This document shows positions 51,201-55,107 of a stretch of 56,302 bases of DNA, one piece after another. Each line of letters opens with the position of its first letter. The stretch's first letter is position 1. Location of the stretch: IMG/VR virus record IMGVR_UViG_3300042567_001646, positions 1-56,302 of that record; one strand, given 5' to 3'. Origin of the DNA: a virus. The notes beneath the pieces are model-generated. The model was not told where the DNA came from, did not search any database, and was given only the letters and a program-made list of their open reading frames with translations. The translations under genes were made by a program, and so were the position numbers.

Positions 51201-52569
51201 CAATTTGACCTTCAGTACTAAAGGATCGTCCAACAGTTCTACCTACTAAAAATCCTTGAAGAGCAGAAATCCCTATTGATGCAATAGTACCTACACCACT
51301 AATTGCAGTACCTAATAAGCCACCGCCACCTACTTCTATAGCACTACCTGCTAAAGCTACAGAATCAGCAACAACTGCTAATGCATTAAACGCAGTATTA
51401 AAAATATCACCTTGTTGAATGCTTTGTGTTAAACCTGTAACAGAGGTTCCTAAACTATAGACATCTGCAGCAAGCCCTACTCCAGGAATAAACCTTGCGC
51501 CTGCTTCAGTTATTTCTTTAACAACTTTTTTTCCTGCTTTAGTAGTAACAACACCTAAAGTATTTACTACACCTGCAGTATTTAAAATATCATTTGCAGT
51601 ATTAAGCGTACGTGCTGTATCTTTAACAGCACCACTAATACGAGCAGTATCACTAATTATATTTGTAATATCTTTAATGTCATCAGCTTTTGTAGCAAGC
51701 TTTGTTGCTGTATCTGTGACTGTGTTAATAGCTTTACTTGCGTCTGTTAAAGTATTTTGAGCTTTTGCTAAATTATTGCTTGCTTCTACAGCTTCTTTTT
51801 GAGCTTTAACTAATGCTTCTTCTGCATTAATACGAGCTGTACTAGTTCTTCTTAAAGGCTTTGCTTTTTCATAGTTATCTTGTGCAATTTGTAAAGCTTC
51901 TTGTTTTAATTTATTTAAATCTTCAGCACTTTTTAATGATGTTTTAGCTACATCTTCAGCAGTTTTAGCAGTTTGTATACCTTTAACATTTTCTACTAAA
52001 TCATTGTTATAACCTTTTAATTTTTGTTTTAATTCAAAGTCATCTTTATATAATTTATTTATTTTTTTAACTTCAACATTATATTTATCAATTAAAGGTT
52101 TGTTTTTTCTATAGTTACGAAGTTGTTCAAAACGTGCTTCTTGATAACTTTTAAACTTTGAAGTAGGTCCTTGTAAAGCGTTAGGTCCTGTTGTAAAAGG
52201 AACTTGCCAACTAGTAGGTTTCCAAAATTTAATGTCTGTTAAAGCTGATCGAATGTACCCACTGCTTAAACCAGCTCCAATACCTGCACCTACAACACCG
52301 CCTATTGCTCCATATAATTCGTAAGTATTATCTTCAGGTAACGTATACCGTTCTCGTATGCGCTCCATAAAATCTTGGTTGTTAACAGCAAAAGGAGAGA
52401 TAGCCCATTGCTGTAAAGTACGTGTGAACTGCTGATTAGAAAATTGTCTTGCTTGCCCAAAGCCACGCATACCACTGTAAAAAGGAGCGAGCGCAGGACG
52501 TGCATAAATACTTCCTGGGTTCAATTTATTGTATGCAACTTTTCTTAAACGAGGTAATAATAATGCCAT
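27256..52569 (-). CDS. Giant virion protein with two-barrel RNA polymerase and DEDDh exonuclease domains
   Basis: 8437 aa in one open frame. N-terminus (about 85-105 and 395-445): Gly/Ala-rich hydrophobic segments as in ejection proteins. Long K/E coiled-coil regions follow, with a small beta module near 1225-1290. Exonuclease motifs: D4760/E4762, HNGEDFD 4916-4922, HNIRED 5085-5090. RNA polymerase: YEDA 5994-5997, K6015 and K6024 in GWKIWLGMWGFKG (cf. cellular beta GDK...GNKG), PTL 6509-6511 and DNDGD 6535-6539 (cf. beta-prime NADFDGD). C-terminus is very basic (RRYRYGRNGR). I infer a virion RNA polymerase ejected with the DNA, as in crAss-like and N4 phages. No ribosome site precedes the ATG. 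Confidence 0.88.
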   Translation of the reverse strand: MALLLPRLRKVAYNKLNPGSIYARPALAPFYSGMRGFGQARQFSNQQFTRTLQQWAISPFAVNNQDFMERIRERYTLPEDNTYELYGAIGGVVGAGIGAGLSSGYIRSALTDIKFWKPTSWQVPFTTGPNALQGPTSKFKSYQEARFEQLRNYRKNKPLIDKYNVEVKKINKLYKDDFELKQKLKGYNNDLVENVKGIQTAKTAEDVAKTSLKSAEDLNKLKQEALQIAQDNYEKAKPLRRTSTARINAEEALVKAQKEAVEASNNLAKAQNTLTDASKAINTVTDTATKLATKADDIKDITNIISDTARISGAVKDTARTLNTANDILNTAGVVNTLGVVTTKAGKKVVKEITEAGARFIPGVGLAADVYSLGTSVTGLTQSIQQGDIFNTAFNALAVVADSVALAGSAIEVGGGGLLGTAISGVGTIASIGISALQGFLVGRTVGRSFSTEGQIAQSMFMQNLYSGMAQRPLSSIATIVSTIAVPALINLVGSGINVGTKLKPKYLLGEKNLLRQTANWLGTSAIGNQVRAGLSMMTLQGISAFTAPLDEKYSPWKPADPDQVSFVSAISVYGDINDNLYGATRNKSILLGLVKGDSKAMIDALAKSWGTSDELYSSVMFDDIREAAGINLGELGNSAISTLGELLIDPQNAREVINKYYEEYTSEIGASVIARVMEHEGNKIKMAGGGVAKIDGLPKAVDSLGIFSYRLDRNVKQVLAKRLVKAWMTNGAKGVKTFLTNQYVSAGVQLNEKAKVLMTDLDPQIVAVNNLLNNVFTNPNYNYMVGSSEFKKEIQDNYTQYQTLKTKNVLTADEKKLIERFDNTFRELKKTYGANKDEPTLLFEAYKELDIKITPTLAAKLYTQFESLKNHIDNVDVLAGFITHLSNPMSIAAKGLVSSIISFKNFLTNNIDAKQSAVTVENVKDVKESLDKVTKQLLEDLKNKTDLQKSNDTFESVLNRTKKENEQMKILVDAAVKTELDASTVKEELEANKENTDRLQAMLDSNTKQLEADQEYIDEQVINYETGAGIKIRISKSNAKTIRDEVAKFEADHKDNLDDFVKQGVKQKDRNVLMYRAKKNALLNYDHVTEYYKVTANVMNAIKVILVVKNELTLDIEKTLANLLKVVSSLRMYSNTTELVKTSALITQELDDIEKDVERLNKSLDEKTKEVEKLKVVVNSAKAANTGAKNAIATKKLTASAGTKPVYKKATKVKVGDFILVTVEGKGFVVGRITKKETKRGSENDPISGLVEYVKIDYELLDGSGFEGFDTYINPIKKLSPSELLDVSKYESTIMTVDRNEYKITESVEGVKKINEEALAAQRKIIDLEQEKSKIQEALEPLGKRIEVLKESLNDVKTGKVPDKDVQRNTFSRAKFVEDFVENGSMDELVKIANLYGIKVAATYEDEQGNQQTVASLKLIKPNQAKFKLVDVSLTYTRTVEQGVFSFIFGLLKPGTDIDVLLRGLATTDLKDFAIVWSKKTDVEEKYEMLMNVINKAGFSDLINVDTIKQYGGIFEVIALIDNIIAKGSKETPVSLEESNLTLLREVVFSKLLERKEGTFAYRLDLLNKRFVQLNDDIKKLTTIRENDTDKTKIEKQIIKEIILKTLKEVNQQLQYDKMFAFIKAYYFSLNPVVQDVNLFLNLDATRNLLPEKLNKDERLNIVEAADRLNTINSLFIEFLENREGYKAQAALILSEQDENEEGTFREQVVARVQKLEEKKQERFEEQDRKEEIKTDVKKDLEKEKTVARLSESMPLEVLSNLLFDITIKEIEGKQDPYTALINILSGKSAIFIEDITFKLVMSKFAESTDQNFNESSTVEEVVFKSYNEFLKKYGRRSEGHLYYLTKLAEELVRLANKNDIKIDFDALRNSTVGKKVKLYSKRGETYDSTSYKVRLITSIYSADEPITIKIGLQKGEDRRINRMYFVAVSEAVSDYLGKLNPLYSKEEYDDFVNRIINKDPSIKEEIYEKISRDALFKFIRMFQGRNPFNNKHRYLRDLVNDGIRAVEIKDKNNLTERRYTLSTDVYKALTIADQKHFDILNDIVTLGNMQVLVDPDKDDTVLNKLTTGLMKTVWLLNASIEVDRYNKKSVDLRELAYFEEEKDGRIAIYIKKSDPKAVPEKTYLLNYVLKRHVNIKTIYAIIDTLRKNSTNMTPAKSAQVGSKLLTEYYALARQYGRNIIYDTIDVSRESFKGTDAEYDLLNNVGFKILYDGLNTKEILETVVNKDRTSNISIYLRSSIHDAWVNAKNILKDPILTMDFNGTKIQKPSTIEAVFILSVIDPLNKKIPEDIKKLFVEKIAFYQATTTKGFAKQINIENLQNTETSNIRRINILKGYKDMTPAIEEQIKTLEFELIDIQARIKFYEDVSKNIENKKVEEPNELFNYLLNNPEELERVFFNTKGTDEYPYVIAKSIENNKTTYFVVEHYALDGTSNVNENNVKGLPSYNSLIGEEIIKKNDQSLTLELNSKLKTKLSESNIDSSNFDVYSSNDKYVLIINRNNFEIDSSLKYILENSVKTKNNRAREVFIVTPQQFTDILEMSNTFKYVNYFDYIVIKDPTTGKIKGKVETNILNVKSNKGGILNGFINDLENVERLRAQQDTAGTPFKTTQEHYDYVVERLQKYAVLFKQYAIVEPGNTIALDYTKTNDFKKLFRLAKKELAFRRFNELLGYKGYNLDVVGKIFFVNQYIKDGYDLDNLERDVSKSDPNTYNYLTTIKIGDVTLLEKVKEALSVMQKEYKDSDIDFDNYNDIYNKVFLNTLEQLKDTTYSFITKLKYIQESFYKKIIGKLEQYFTSGLEFFITAQEISARIKILREANTNFINDNNKYNENLTMFNTVNRVEERLYGIQRLKEMFNLKQTDGVTLETQIARSVRKTRKFYKEKVKESNARIKGTSINLNWSNLLYVIKNNKNIFEYGDFKNEDLINALSFFNIDQDTVFNTLKDEDFLDIKRLLISVAGSFATYLGQPGITLEQFVAGIKALPEDEFQNISSSYEKLYNFGKMFIDLKLNNNLDSINKDEVLRLQEMLLKQTISTYLTKISTNARKTPTVRLGGEAFMLYEKALAADPNTKDTINSILADLIKKNKEDVAAWYKKPKEEFRTYTLDDPNAEGGKIVTSMSEIIVQLIALVPGLSFNNLDINKTIESIIDKLEDTMFGATNKVAVIDQNTTIPQVKYASVNEYLDNIQDPQIRNITEMFINLIFYRERKNQVTTVEIFEEYLKSYNIEVEKFRTITGDLNLPIDDNVYKVMASFRSKKSEDKFESPYELYSLMKIPLLNDSKDFMSYFKKFILGYTHAYGKEIEHDEITRVNKIRQFFAEIGFTDYEEIVRLFEVYKTVDDLMIVLINKFSSNDNAFVFVSLLNMIKSIYINQKFEGAKWSWSDAVDRFRDKEIRKNIKRVKALEATGTFETNPKKDVFENSILRDIYNSVSYLINAGTYVEDINNRLDTIVLKNEDVPDTNVTPERKYILTTPNNISKIILQQMRDTFKVIFIPNSNPNYNATVAKIIEQALGDISFHYTSEQYAKNIDEVPSRNIDYTALMQRYTNLLKLIKPEVEDINFVRFLEIAIAINNISQRKEFITIYKNDFKKYVDSINDPEQLKRINQQVEDIVNYFNSRRHLLDVTPEFVQAVMGYILINKFDNKTKAQAQTRLRYLEDQIKTISDAQQRYNISKLTSLANQIETAGSIRKAINIIFPKAVLEAMTPKERSEVTKRIQNINDLTKILSSQLNLDKGERLLWDTIEEGVAGDKDYDFKKLPTIVSWELITNTVNKLKEEAVTLTNRLDSLKSMFNFSNTDLAAINKKELELLTQINILESSQVILNNEITTIDKEAKDRKEKILIAVYENTPSLIKEYEEFNEKLLTKAQKENQDKINKFKNKKSVKFFELYDKIRDDLIEAKTWLSTKEYKAFAKIRNTYKKDTFENNVKSLIELGINIQTVEDYNNFIKNAEDKINTINTLQKTLINGVDPKDSKVSKKTWGTYRKGYESIIKNNENRIDNINKYFTDGDKIISDTEDGLSRKGRQLAIARYHVNKIQRAYYGSFKGAAKEIAAKEQKDLKDSLTLDKKSTDILLKSQSEYLNKAENYLAQAQDEYFNTFGLEDFDNYETVIDKAIQDVKNKKETFTFKKHDRANELSYRKFLWATYAQLKINYDLHKLGINKKDITKERYKTELNKLIYLKKFTLQGLLTLTKQLIATINKEDSNYLSSFKIKSSLNVLQVKEKLGKEEGLKEIESKITSYEKEIVLMFEKLEEASDLRESFYQQIKKDWVDSGREIPNTDKTQAEFDAFGKSHPLFDKFREALNKEEEEYSKIDWKKRNLLNDDILKFLIENPYVRNQLNTFITKIKNIVNSSTERLYVRGGDEPTGSWSTSLQIPITYVSSEKLYFVKQSDFKSDEKELEKRKKANRGVAQPSIQEGFEVVGTGSNVTTIEIPREVLLVLERLLELKSYPFDNMDINSFKQKEYILDELKKVEDAINKSTVVETTKDKYSKDQLKELKGEFEITINNLITNQKNYDLEQTIKALIELKSRITKNKVNIKNSNNVINVLKTEGNQDPTTVLKRVAKKVSAETNKEISDEYLASYILSNDTTLYKKEHDDLIAQRKELTDKIVALKKEKEALKDYSTEVPARIAKLNELLEKAESDKKGIQNRYDNLISARKEEKPYGNSNLDTYRNLNKINVEQTSVEVIEKIIKDAGQYYIGGYDKLVQLIKDTNTDGEKNIGLHNGITDGVITAFNYMAQMKKAGQNLPEEFIILDMETVTDSNGNKIPYQLTILKFKNVKGKLSFDVLNQFMTNQIFIEGKTEELVNGKVETKLSPELTRFYEQQRRMYVKEMEGFKAWVNADPTKTKKVWRNTDQDEYYNLLNKTIKDELDKRIDTTIKYVIGQRNDIEVTRLFINEVNAAPKNVPIIAHNGEDFDFPNYNQFIQRLASTLKVNLYYQLIRDNDPKAIRERMEYASVNDAVTRGDAARLIAANKKEITRINQKLKKGIPLNKADLTAIGKFDREIENILIQDVIKNVESRLSIVTNQGRKVSLFTGEKSQYNTIKSLVLDYINEKDPIKRLDIRNAIFKYFNEGWMLRHNIREDAKILAYTDELLKIMEEEFTAQIQQGVDSIAGDPKLTSVRQLITDAVKEELNIADDQVTDFNYNEANTSIDLQVQQVLRFIAFIETSGRKSHKEKLTELATDQAKTLKEYKEVEKTIEDLTKKVEDGVVKKETLFEILRKTSKKLQEITKNTTYRINKVLKEKLNEDKYGYSSTNITNYSLLKIELDNLQLELNNSVQALEKLMSIIEESPNGKIDIESTEVKKLLATFIDSTIISIKDAAEKNKILDAYNKRSQELTTMITLLNNGKVAASSTFDKKIEDIINQKTEEFKALAIVKLQELVETWNNIGPEVLGADFKKIPDLKIDDADLINILNKFFNILKLKENTNIIQDKRFANLVELFSKNKGVTKLLSLLKEKDNLVGKIDTLNMRTLVALAIKDELDYVNNNIDLLNRLKFDRKQTDLEVNTEAVTNKFVEVLSRVKKLDAIKKEMEFDHIYTILNGGKVNIENLAKEERLDSLENLANQKEGLEFIQQLNIPNVTRVYKDVHEGVDRKALVIKEDVALIRRPTENFFIVNLFDNFNGVVNSYKFSLKGGKVSFEFNYTYIEAGKTLEVKTIKLQGPKEDEDINDWLKRFFNYKDAKGQVKLGHTKLPQNIVYLEDGVDHSFESIKRVLSHYEKYRKLGLFELNDEGVRGGKVLTEKFLKDEVFDDAIPDTVLEVINMTQVLKNRFFRFLDVHNYARKKEKINNTKTIYQGLADRTLSRFVSNDPSKYLLLVPSTYSANMVIDWTSEGASKIGVLLDLEKSAEGSSGKSVPIYLPTNVDMPHTLNTNPARIILPYNKQYLEYTPYGLINNIYSFEDKLNRSVKFEELLELYFEQAIKDNPATGDLLTDLLERRAENGTLINTFTPNQLTEKQFEFYKRNIFHKIGMNLEIGFMDMPAAYEDALIIDRKVAKILGANEGWKIWLGMWGFKGAIRFEDGIREKFGVSIIANKSSVQQRGAGGAVLEQTMNSIRKYLVNSELQKRGKELLDNPNKTSAILNKAFIKKYGLTERALRILASKDKELKDLFVIKEGKIILDSGEDYYNILLDLFGEDSVNKVKIFSDLTYDVITEDITIERVTDKGDVVIDNFKGLDIQRGEIYVIADADHTAEKMSVNARLNSNPELAIFNRDIKGNVEGGVPVTPSFVAILGMKGVDFKVLLDQDFRKEISIYSEIQSYGIEKFLEAYAIKLSNGNYDIKKTVDNIKARSETPLIDNAQEYMMFFNMRLESNAKDKSWFDIKLKEINLASRNRAQEFLTSDSGAIYTYLYRKHPGVRQQLLANIDLSLGNLRTSRDSWETLSKKKDWLQLEKLDETTWLKLINAFNYTAKKQNFSGINVKDTGLNYEISLKNKEELEAFIIHLHKQGMTNDSINGVENILYTVNKNNTISFYKNKLGRKFGWVLTARWPIQDANSTPTLKIIGYHDHAAIEANPYMYKMMGADNDGDTIGMIALSQQQFIDGRFDRDDATKESYYDEGYFTWDPIKKERRYVEGYLEKIRKELIPDVKTNKRIQNIGYEYTSVGKSVFEKIRTTYKWSELYGSLYEGIQKDINNLVIPETLDWTETEQKEFLNVAIRKLFNLNTAPDFELKDYKDPAAVKKALEDKRYFNIAARSYLFQKIIDAKKYDLTQYVSRKDFNVVNGEVLEKHLSVKDKEYIIKTGVDEIIRNRKEKANAEIIKKVFFRKLYSVGRNETVTRFQGSKVGILIFGGVRKIQTSKSTLSIFPNINRDQTGNVWNSFKDPLRNIVSVDSLTLTFEKVLGTFRNTIYSTALKDQEAGLSFEDLKEKINKDANNFAKQMLPNFTDQVYNGWFKEVAYNPETKIYIDAVDAVKHKDYFKQDAEDVLVFLYKKLYAAALVVKELTSFAEVMSGPNKVDAVVRHFDTFYKNATSLNPHYLEFIKKYKGYQKNGIVVDKFDEVDEQYLYVFYFSRNEDAIREFKKAINPKAKKKTKEKLENVIQRHASNYLNQSIVDRGTIGTQSIEANNIIGIAKHGPIRMLVSEYLRAFKNRVLASANKVGIRDITLGVDDDHDNAIAIGMDKDTFEMEELLIEDKELKALKEKRIEIKSTQLQGSYRSEASALNAANLLINEYSKKEMFGDIYVPDSVYNQYLNIIVEVSKIFNQEKDLEKALDKTITINGQQDSVNNFLGRLVSLRIVGFRLFRIFNMAYGTFKEIEARYAVTSDSNAKLDMKEIRLLADSYFLYKTIIESLGYKQRIYIRELLPSKYQHAKDFFLGSKEVDVEYVTIGEEGQTSQRINTVKNSTSTRATKDNLHIIASKLSNPYGNDYNEALASISKASDLETESVSQFLKDENLDVLKDPITIEELIEQITDSFKEFKSLKNEKEKSYNNRSKESVNDQISRLVSNELAFYKIENLVREIRTAQISLKENNDELYINQSKLKQLAGKLVTSKKEQEDIILSIEQIEKLDLKDSLKYFKNRLKELLEKKREIQMGALSKSFARNFTSGIFLLHTPEGETIEMIKDGVPRYFGDTPTLTSTDINRFKNTNIMNMDKLIYPLISAASIFKKDIVLLDGNGNKTTKRVYDVKEFYEYLVSNRDFIRLVVQKDAYNTEGLAKKVGDLFVKDDPTWENKSRWDKFLGRRKHSKDIKFKSFQEIIDYVKELNAPIKKSYTFETPINKIIFKGKEYTSVDLNGIDLGSDISPTLKEINIKNWKELKGLLKLLEDKLAQGEVLNIGLVTIDNLMSSYETAYKPFKFTGPLSTWLGQLQYLEKLLMRFNYGFIMRNMLDTWLQLYSEIYKDFDIYGTLKNNKEIIRIMGLTFDVYNMYQDISEERILTLLEVKSSYDKLNKLLLNKTAITKEQVLDVIQNFLNIRYRINGYVEGAQSLKQDELKNRIKYRLENNALVYQKDLDSVLKFLLEDVVGVKSIEDLSKVSNDTTYQLKNKDGVLAILNRTSIRDSVNFLLDIRFAEYFTLYDNLKFGEDKGNIYRARIEKRLKKYTKYKDVDGNPIYNADYNDLKNILFEISAFMQTNAQIDTYRQESFAYLRDLVSQRVALDANDFSTRSFKEVYNEIEEQRTGTSNKTLFGKLLRITKAGYKFFYEDLNTDTENVGRIAGYLLDRQLRGYNFQESVNNSLKRFFNYGLRSPLEMQLLADIPYLSFPVRSIKNWIDRITDPRIVVLLSDVIDGVYGQYADEEGQYSEFELLEMQSGWIRVSKNFGLRIGLGLYDVQNILSDPSAALVGRQRPLLKGIAKFLETRDVMQSIRQLAIAGPITRVLNALPMRENLQQSKLKPFVSRQPYTPVTTIPLVYTVQNYEKYTPRRYRYGRNGRWAKYENIYRDWFNKFGRMRRPTTNPYRLVKNIQWRQYVRYRQSQAMILK
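32920..33072 (-). other. Beta-prime-like double-psi barrel, DNDGD active site
   Basis: Residues about 6500-6550 of the giant protein. RWPIQDANSTPTLKI followed about 20 residues later by YMYKMMGADNDGDTIGMIAL parallels the beta-prime R.PTLHR ... P...AFNADFDGDQMAVH block. All three metal-binding aspartates (6535, 6537, 6539) are present. Confidence 0.9.
34465..34617 (-). other. Beta-like double-psi barrel with two catalytic lysines
   Basis: Residues about 5985-6035 of the giant protein. PAAYEDALIIDRKVA matches beta GYNYEDAILISERLV, and GWKIWLGMWGFKGAI matches GDKMAGRHGNKGVIS with both lysines kept (6015, 6024) and a one-residue insertion. Lies 511 residues before the first catalytic aspartate. 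Confidence 0.87.
37285..38307 (-). other. Embedded DEDDh 3'-5' exonuclease domain
   Basis: Residues about 4755-5095 of the giant protein. Motif I FIILDMETVT (D4760, E4762), motif II PIIAHNGEDFDFP (H4916, D4922) and motif III LRHNIREDAKIL (H5085, D5090) occur in the right order. The span (about 340 residues) is larger than usual for DnaQ folds because of an insertion between motifs I and II. Confidence 0.75.
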
Positions 52570-52579
52570 GCTGTAGAAT

Positions 52580-52588
52580 ATTATAACA
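52580..52588 (-). promoter_or_regulatory. Extended -10 promoter of the giant gene, TGTTATAAT
   Basis: On the minus strand TGTTATAAT ends 10 nt before the ATG at 52569 and directly follows the terminator at 52588-52619. The only -35-like match is TTTACA at 15 bp. A start site 6-8 nt after the -10 would give a leader of only 2-5 nt. Confidence 0.6.
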
Positions 52589-52619
52589 TAAAAAAACCAC
52601 TGTAAATTATACAGTGGTT
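52588..52619 (-). terminator. Terminator between 113-aa gene and giant gene
   Basis: A perfect 10-bp stem AACCACTGTA/TACAGTGGTT (52595-52604, 52610-52619), 5-nt loop, with T7 on the minus strand. Also T-rich on the plus side. It separates the capsid operon from the giant gene. Confidence 0.85.
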
Positions 52620-52639
52620 ATTTTTTACTAAACTAAAAT

Positions 52640-52981
52640 CTACTTAATCTTCTTAAAGTCGCCTGATGCTTGAGTATCCATGAACTTTTGTGTGGTCTTA
52701 GCGACGCGGATCTGACGATCAACGTGGTGTAAGTACTTCAACAATGCGTTATAGTGTCCACGCGTAATTGAGAACTCTTCACCATTTACTGGGAACTTTT
52801 TAAAGTTTCCGTTAAATGCCACTGTCACAGTGTCTCCAATATATCTTGCGTATAACGGAGAGATAGAGTATCTAAGATTTGACTCTTTGTACAATCTAAA
52901 GTCGTTTTCACGAGCTTTGTTCTCTTTATCCGTAACACCTTTAATAAGACTGGATGTTAGTTCAAATGTGTCTTTTGCCAT
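52640..52981 (-). CDS. Hypothetical structural-region protein, 113 aa
   Basis: MAKDTFELTSSLIKGVTDKE begins a protein with a beta middle (DTVTVAFNGNFKKFPVNGEE) and a helical C-terminus (HYNALLKYLHHVDRQIRVAK), basic overall. GAAAGGAGG lies 10 nt before the ATG. It follows the capsid gene and has its own extended -10 at 53038. It could be a decoration, head-completion or DNA-associated protein; nothing in the sequence decides this. Confidence 0.75.
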   Translation of the reverse strand: MAKDTFELTSSLIKGVTDKENKARENDFRLYKESNLRYSISPLYARYIGDTVTVAFNGNFKKFPVNGEEFSITRGHYNALLKYLHHVDRQIRVAKTTQKFMDTQASGDFKKIK

Positions 52982-53037
52982 TTGAGTGCTGCCTCCTTTC
53001 AGTAAGATGCGGTTTGACCTATGCCACCGCTAAGGTT

Positions 53038-53046
53038 AGTATAACA
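53038..53046 (-). promoter_or_regulatory. Extended -10 promoter, TGTTATACT
   Basis: Minus-strand GTGTTATACTAACC sits just after the capsid stop codon (53051), about 55 nt before the 113-aa gene ATG. Same core as the site at 11725. No clear -35. Confidence 0.5.
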
Positions 53047-53050
53047 CGAA

Positions 53051-55039
53051 CTACTTGATGTTACTTCCTTTGTCGTTACCTTGTGCGCCTTCTAAAACAT
53101 CACGTTCTAGAGCATCCACTGCAGGTTTAATTGCACGTGGGCTTAAGGCTAACAACGCAGCAAAGTTAGCGTGGGTATTTACAGCCACATCTCTAATAAA
53201 CACGAAGGTTCGGATTTCAGTTGTAGTAGGTTGTGTAGTTAAAGCAGTCACACCATCAACATCTTTAACCGCTGTACCATCAGCAGCTCTTACAGTAATT
53301 GTAAAAGGTTGTTGGATAAATTGACCTTTTTTATAGGCAGCGTTTGATACGTAGAATGGAACAGGTGCGTTGTTACCTTGAACCGCTGGGGATCCAGGAA
53401 CGCCACCTAAGTTAACACCGTCAACGCGTAGTTTTTGAGCACCATCAAGACCAATTGAGTTCTTGTTGTTTTGTTCGTACGCTTGATCTTCCGTAAGGAA
53501 TGATGGTTGATATGGTGCGAACACAACTTTAGCACTGAGTGCTGCAAGTTCAGCATGTTTAGGAATACCATAGGTAACCACAACAGCTTCAGGACGCTTG
53601 ATGGCTAAACCGAAACCATCAACTTTAAAACCAATAGATTGACGTTGGTCGATTGGGTCAGCAACACCAGATGAACCTAAAGATTTAATAATAATCTTTG
53701 GAGCGTCTGACACGCCTTCCATGACTAATTTGACTAAAGCTTCTGCACCGAAGAGAATACCACGGTGGACAGGAAGTTGCATAAATTCACCTGCGTCAAT
53801 TAAAGAATTAATTGCGGCAAGGTCTGCACCTGAAGTAGCACCAGATGCACTAGTAACAGCTTCTAATGCTGTATAGCCTGGGACTAACACACCAAAGCTG
53901 TTAGCAGTAAGTGTACGAGTAGATTTCATAACACGGCATCTAGCAGGAATTGCTTCATCAAGTGAAGCTTGAATGTTACCTGCAACTAATGTTGGGAATG
54001 TAGTCGTAGGAGTTGTTCCAACTTCCCATCTTACTAATTCTTCAATTGCTGAACCGTCTTTAAGATAAGAAGTTCCATTAACATAAACCTTAGCTTTAAC
54101 TTCTGTATTACCACTTCCGGCAATAACAAAGTCTTGGTGTACGTCTAAATAAAAGAACGTAGCGACAGTCGCTGAAACGTTTTGAACAGCATACAACCGA
54201 ATGACTTCAGTAGCATCTGCTTTTTCATAAACACCTGGGAATTCAATATCAGGATATGCGAATTCATCCAACATGGTAGGAATAAAGGTTAGTTCAAACA
54301 TATCGAACGTTTCACCTGAAGTCCAAAGTTTACCAGTCGTTTGTTCGATTTCCATATATTGTTTAATACGTGGGTCGTCGATTAAACCATTGATGAATTC
54401 TGCGGAGCAAACATAATTATATTTACCACCGACAGGCTTAACCATCATGCGTTTCATACGAGCAACTAAGAAGCGAAGATCGTCTAACGTAATTTCATCA
54501 CCAAATGCAATTGAACCAAAGCCTGCTTTAAATGCAGCAAAGAATTCATTTGGGGTAGCTAACCAGGTTTTACGTGCGTAAAGTTCCTTGGTTTGGTTTG
54601 CAACTTCACCGTATTGAACGGAGCGTTCTGCAATAACTTCATTGACAATACTTAAGTCAATCTTATCGGTGTATTCTGACCAACGTCCGAACGAGAACAC
54701 GTTACCAACTTCAATAGTTTCGTAAGCATGTTTGTCTGGTGCTGGCGGAATACCTTCCTTTAAGGGAGTCAAGCTTGGAGTTAATCCAGCCCAACGACGG
54801 AAACGAGCGACATTGTCTCCTCTGCGAATCGTTAAAGATTCTGCAGCTTTTAAGTGTACGTAGTTTTCCTCACCGTACTTGAGGGTGTCGATTAAAATCG
54901 TGTTGTAAAAAATGTTGGGATCAAACCCAGCACGATACACACCATTTTCATCGTACAACATACCGATAACCGTGTTCACGTTTTGTAAACTGTGTAACGG
55001 TAACAGTGCTGTTGCGGCGCCTGTCTTATTAATGGCCAT
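53051..55039 (-). CDS. Major capsid protein, N4-gp56 type
   Basis: 662 aa. The first ~300 residues match the N4-gp56 major capsid pattern: FRRWAGLTPSLTPLKEGI, then GNVFSFGRWSEYTDKIDLSI, a long spine-like helix region (ERSVQYGEVANQTKELYARK), and FLVARMKRMMVKPVGGKYNY before YVCSAEFINGLI. The C-terminal ~300 residues are beta-rich and probably carry extra surface domains, making it longer than usual (about 400). AAGGAGGCCTAT precedes the ATG. It lies upstream of the giant RNA polymerase gene on the late minus strand. Confidence 0.78.
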   Translation of the reverse strand: MAINKTGAATALLPLHSLQNVNTVIGMLYDENGVYRAGFDPNIFYNTILIDTLKYGEENYVHLKAAESLTIRRGDNVARFRRWAGLTPSLTPLKEGIPPAPDKHAYETIEVGNVFSFGRWSEYTDKIDLSIVNEVIAERSVQYGEVANQTKELYARKTWLATPNEFFAAFKAGFGSIAFGDEITLDDLRFLVARMKRMMVKPVGGKYNYVCSAEFINGLIDDPRIKQYMEIEQTTGKLWTSGETFDMFELTFIPTMLDEFAYPDIEFPGVYEKADATEVIRLYAVQNVSATVATFFYLDVHQDFVIAGSGNTEVKAKVYVNGTSYLKDGSAIEELVRWEVGTTPTTTFPTLVAGNIQASLDEAIPARCRVMKSTRTLTANSFGVLVPGYTALEAVTSASGATSGADLAAINSLIDAGEFMQLPVHRGILFGAEALVKLVMEGVSDAPKIIIKSLGSSGVADPIDQRQSIGFKVDGFGLAIKRPEAVVVTYGIPKHAELAALSAKVVFAPYQPSFLTEDQAYEQNNKNSIGLDGAQKLRVDGVNLGGVPGSPAVQGNNAPVPFYVSNAAYKKGQFIQQPFTITVRAADGTAVKDVDGVTALTTQPTTTEIRTFVFIRDVAVNTHANFAALLALSPRAIKPAVDALERDVLEGAQGNDKGSNIK

Positions 55040-55107
55040 ATAGGCCTCCTTTTCTTTGAGAGTTCACGTGGCTACTTTAGAATTCAGATCTATGCTTTTA
55101 ATAAAAA

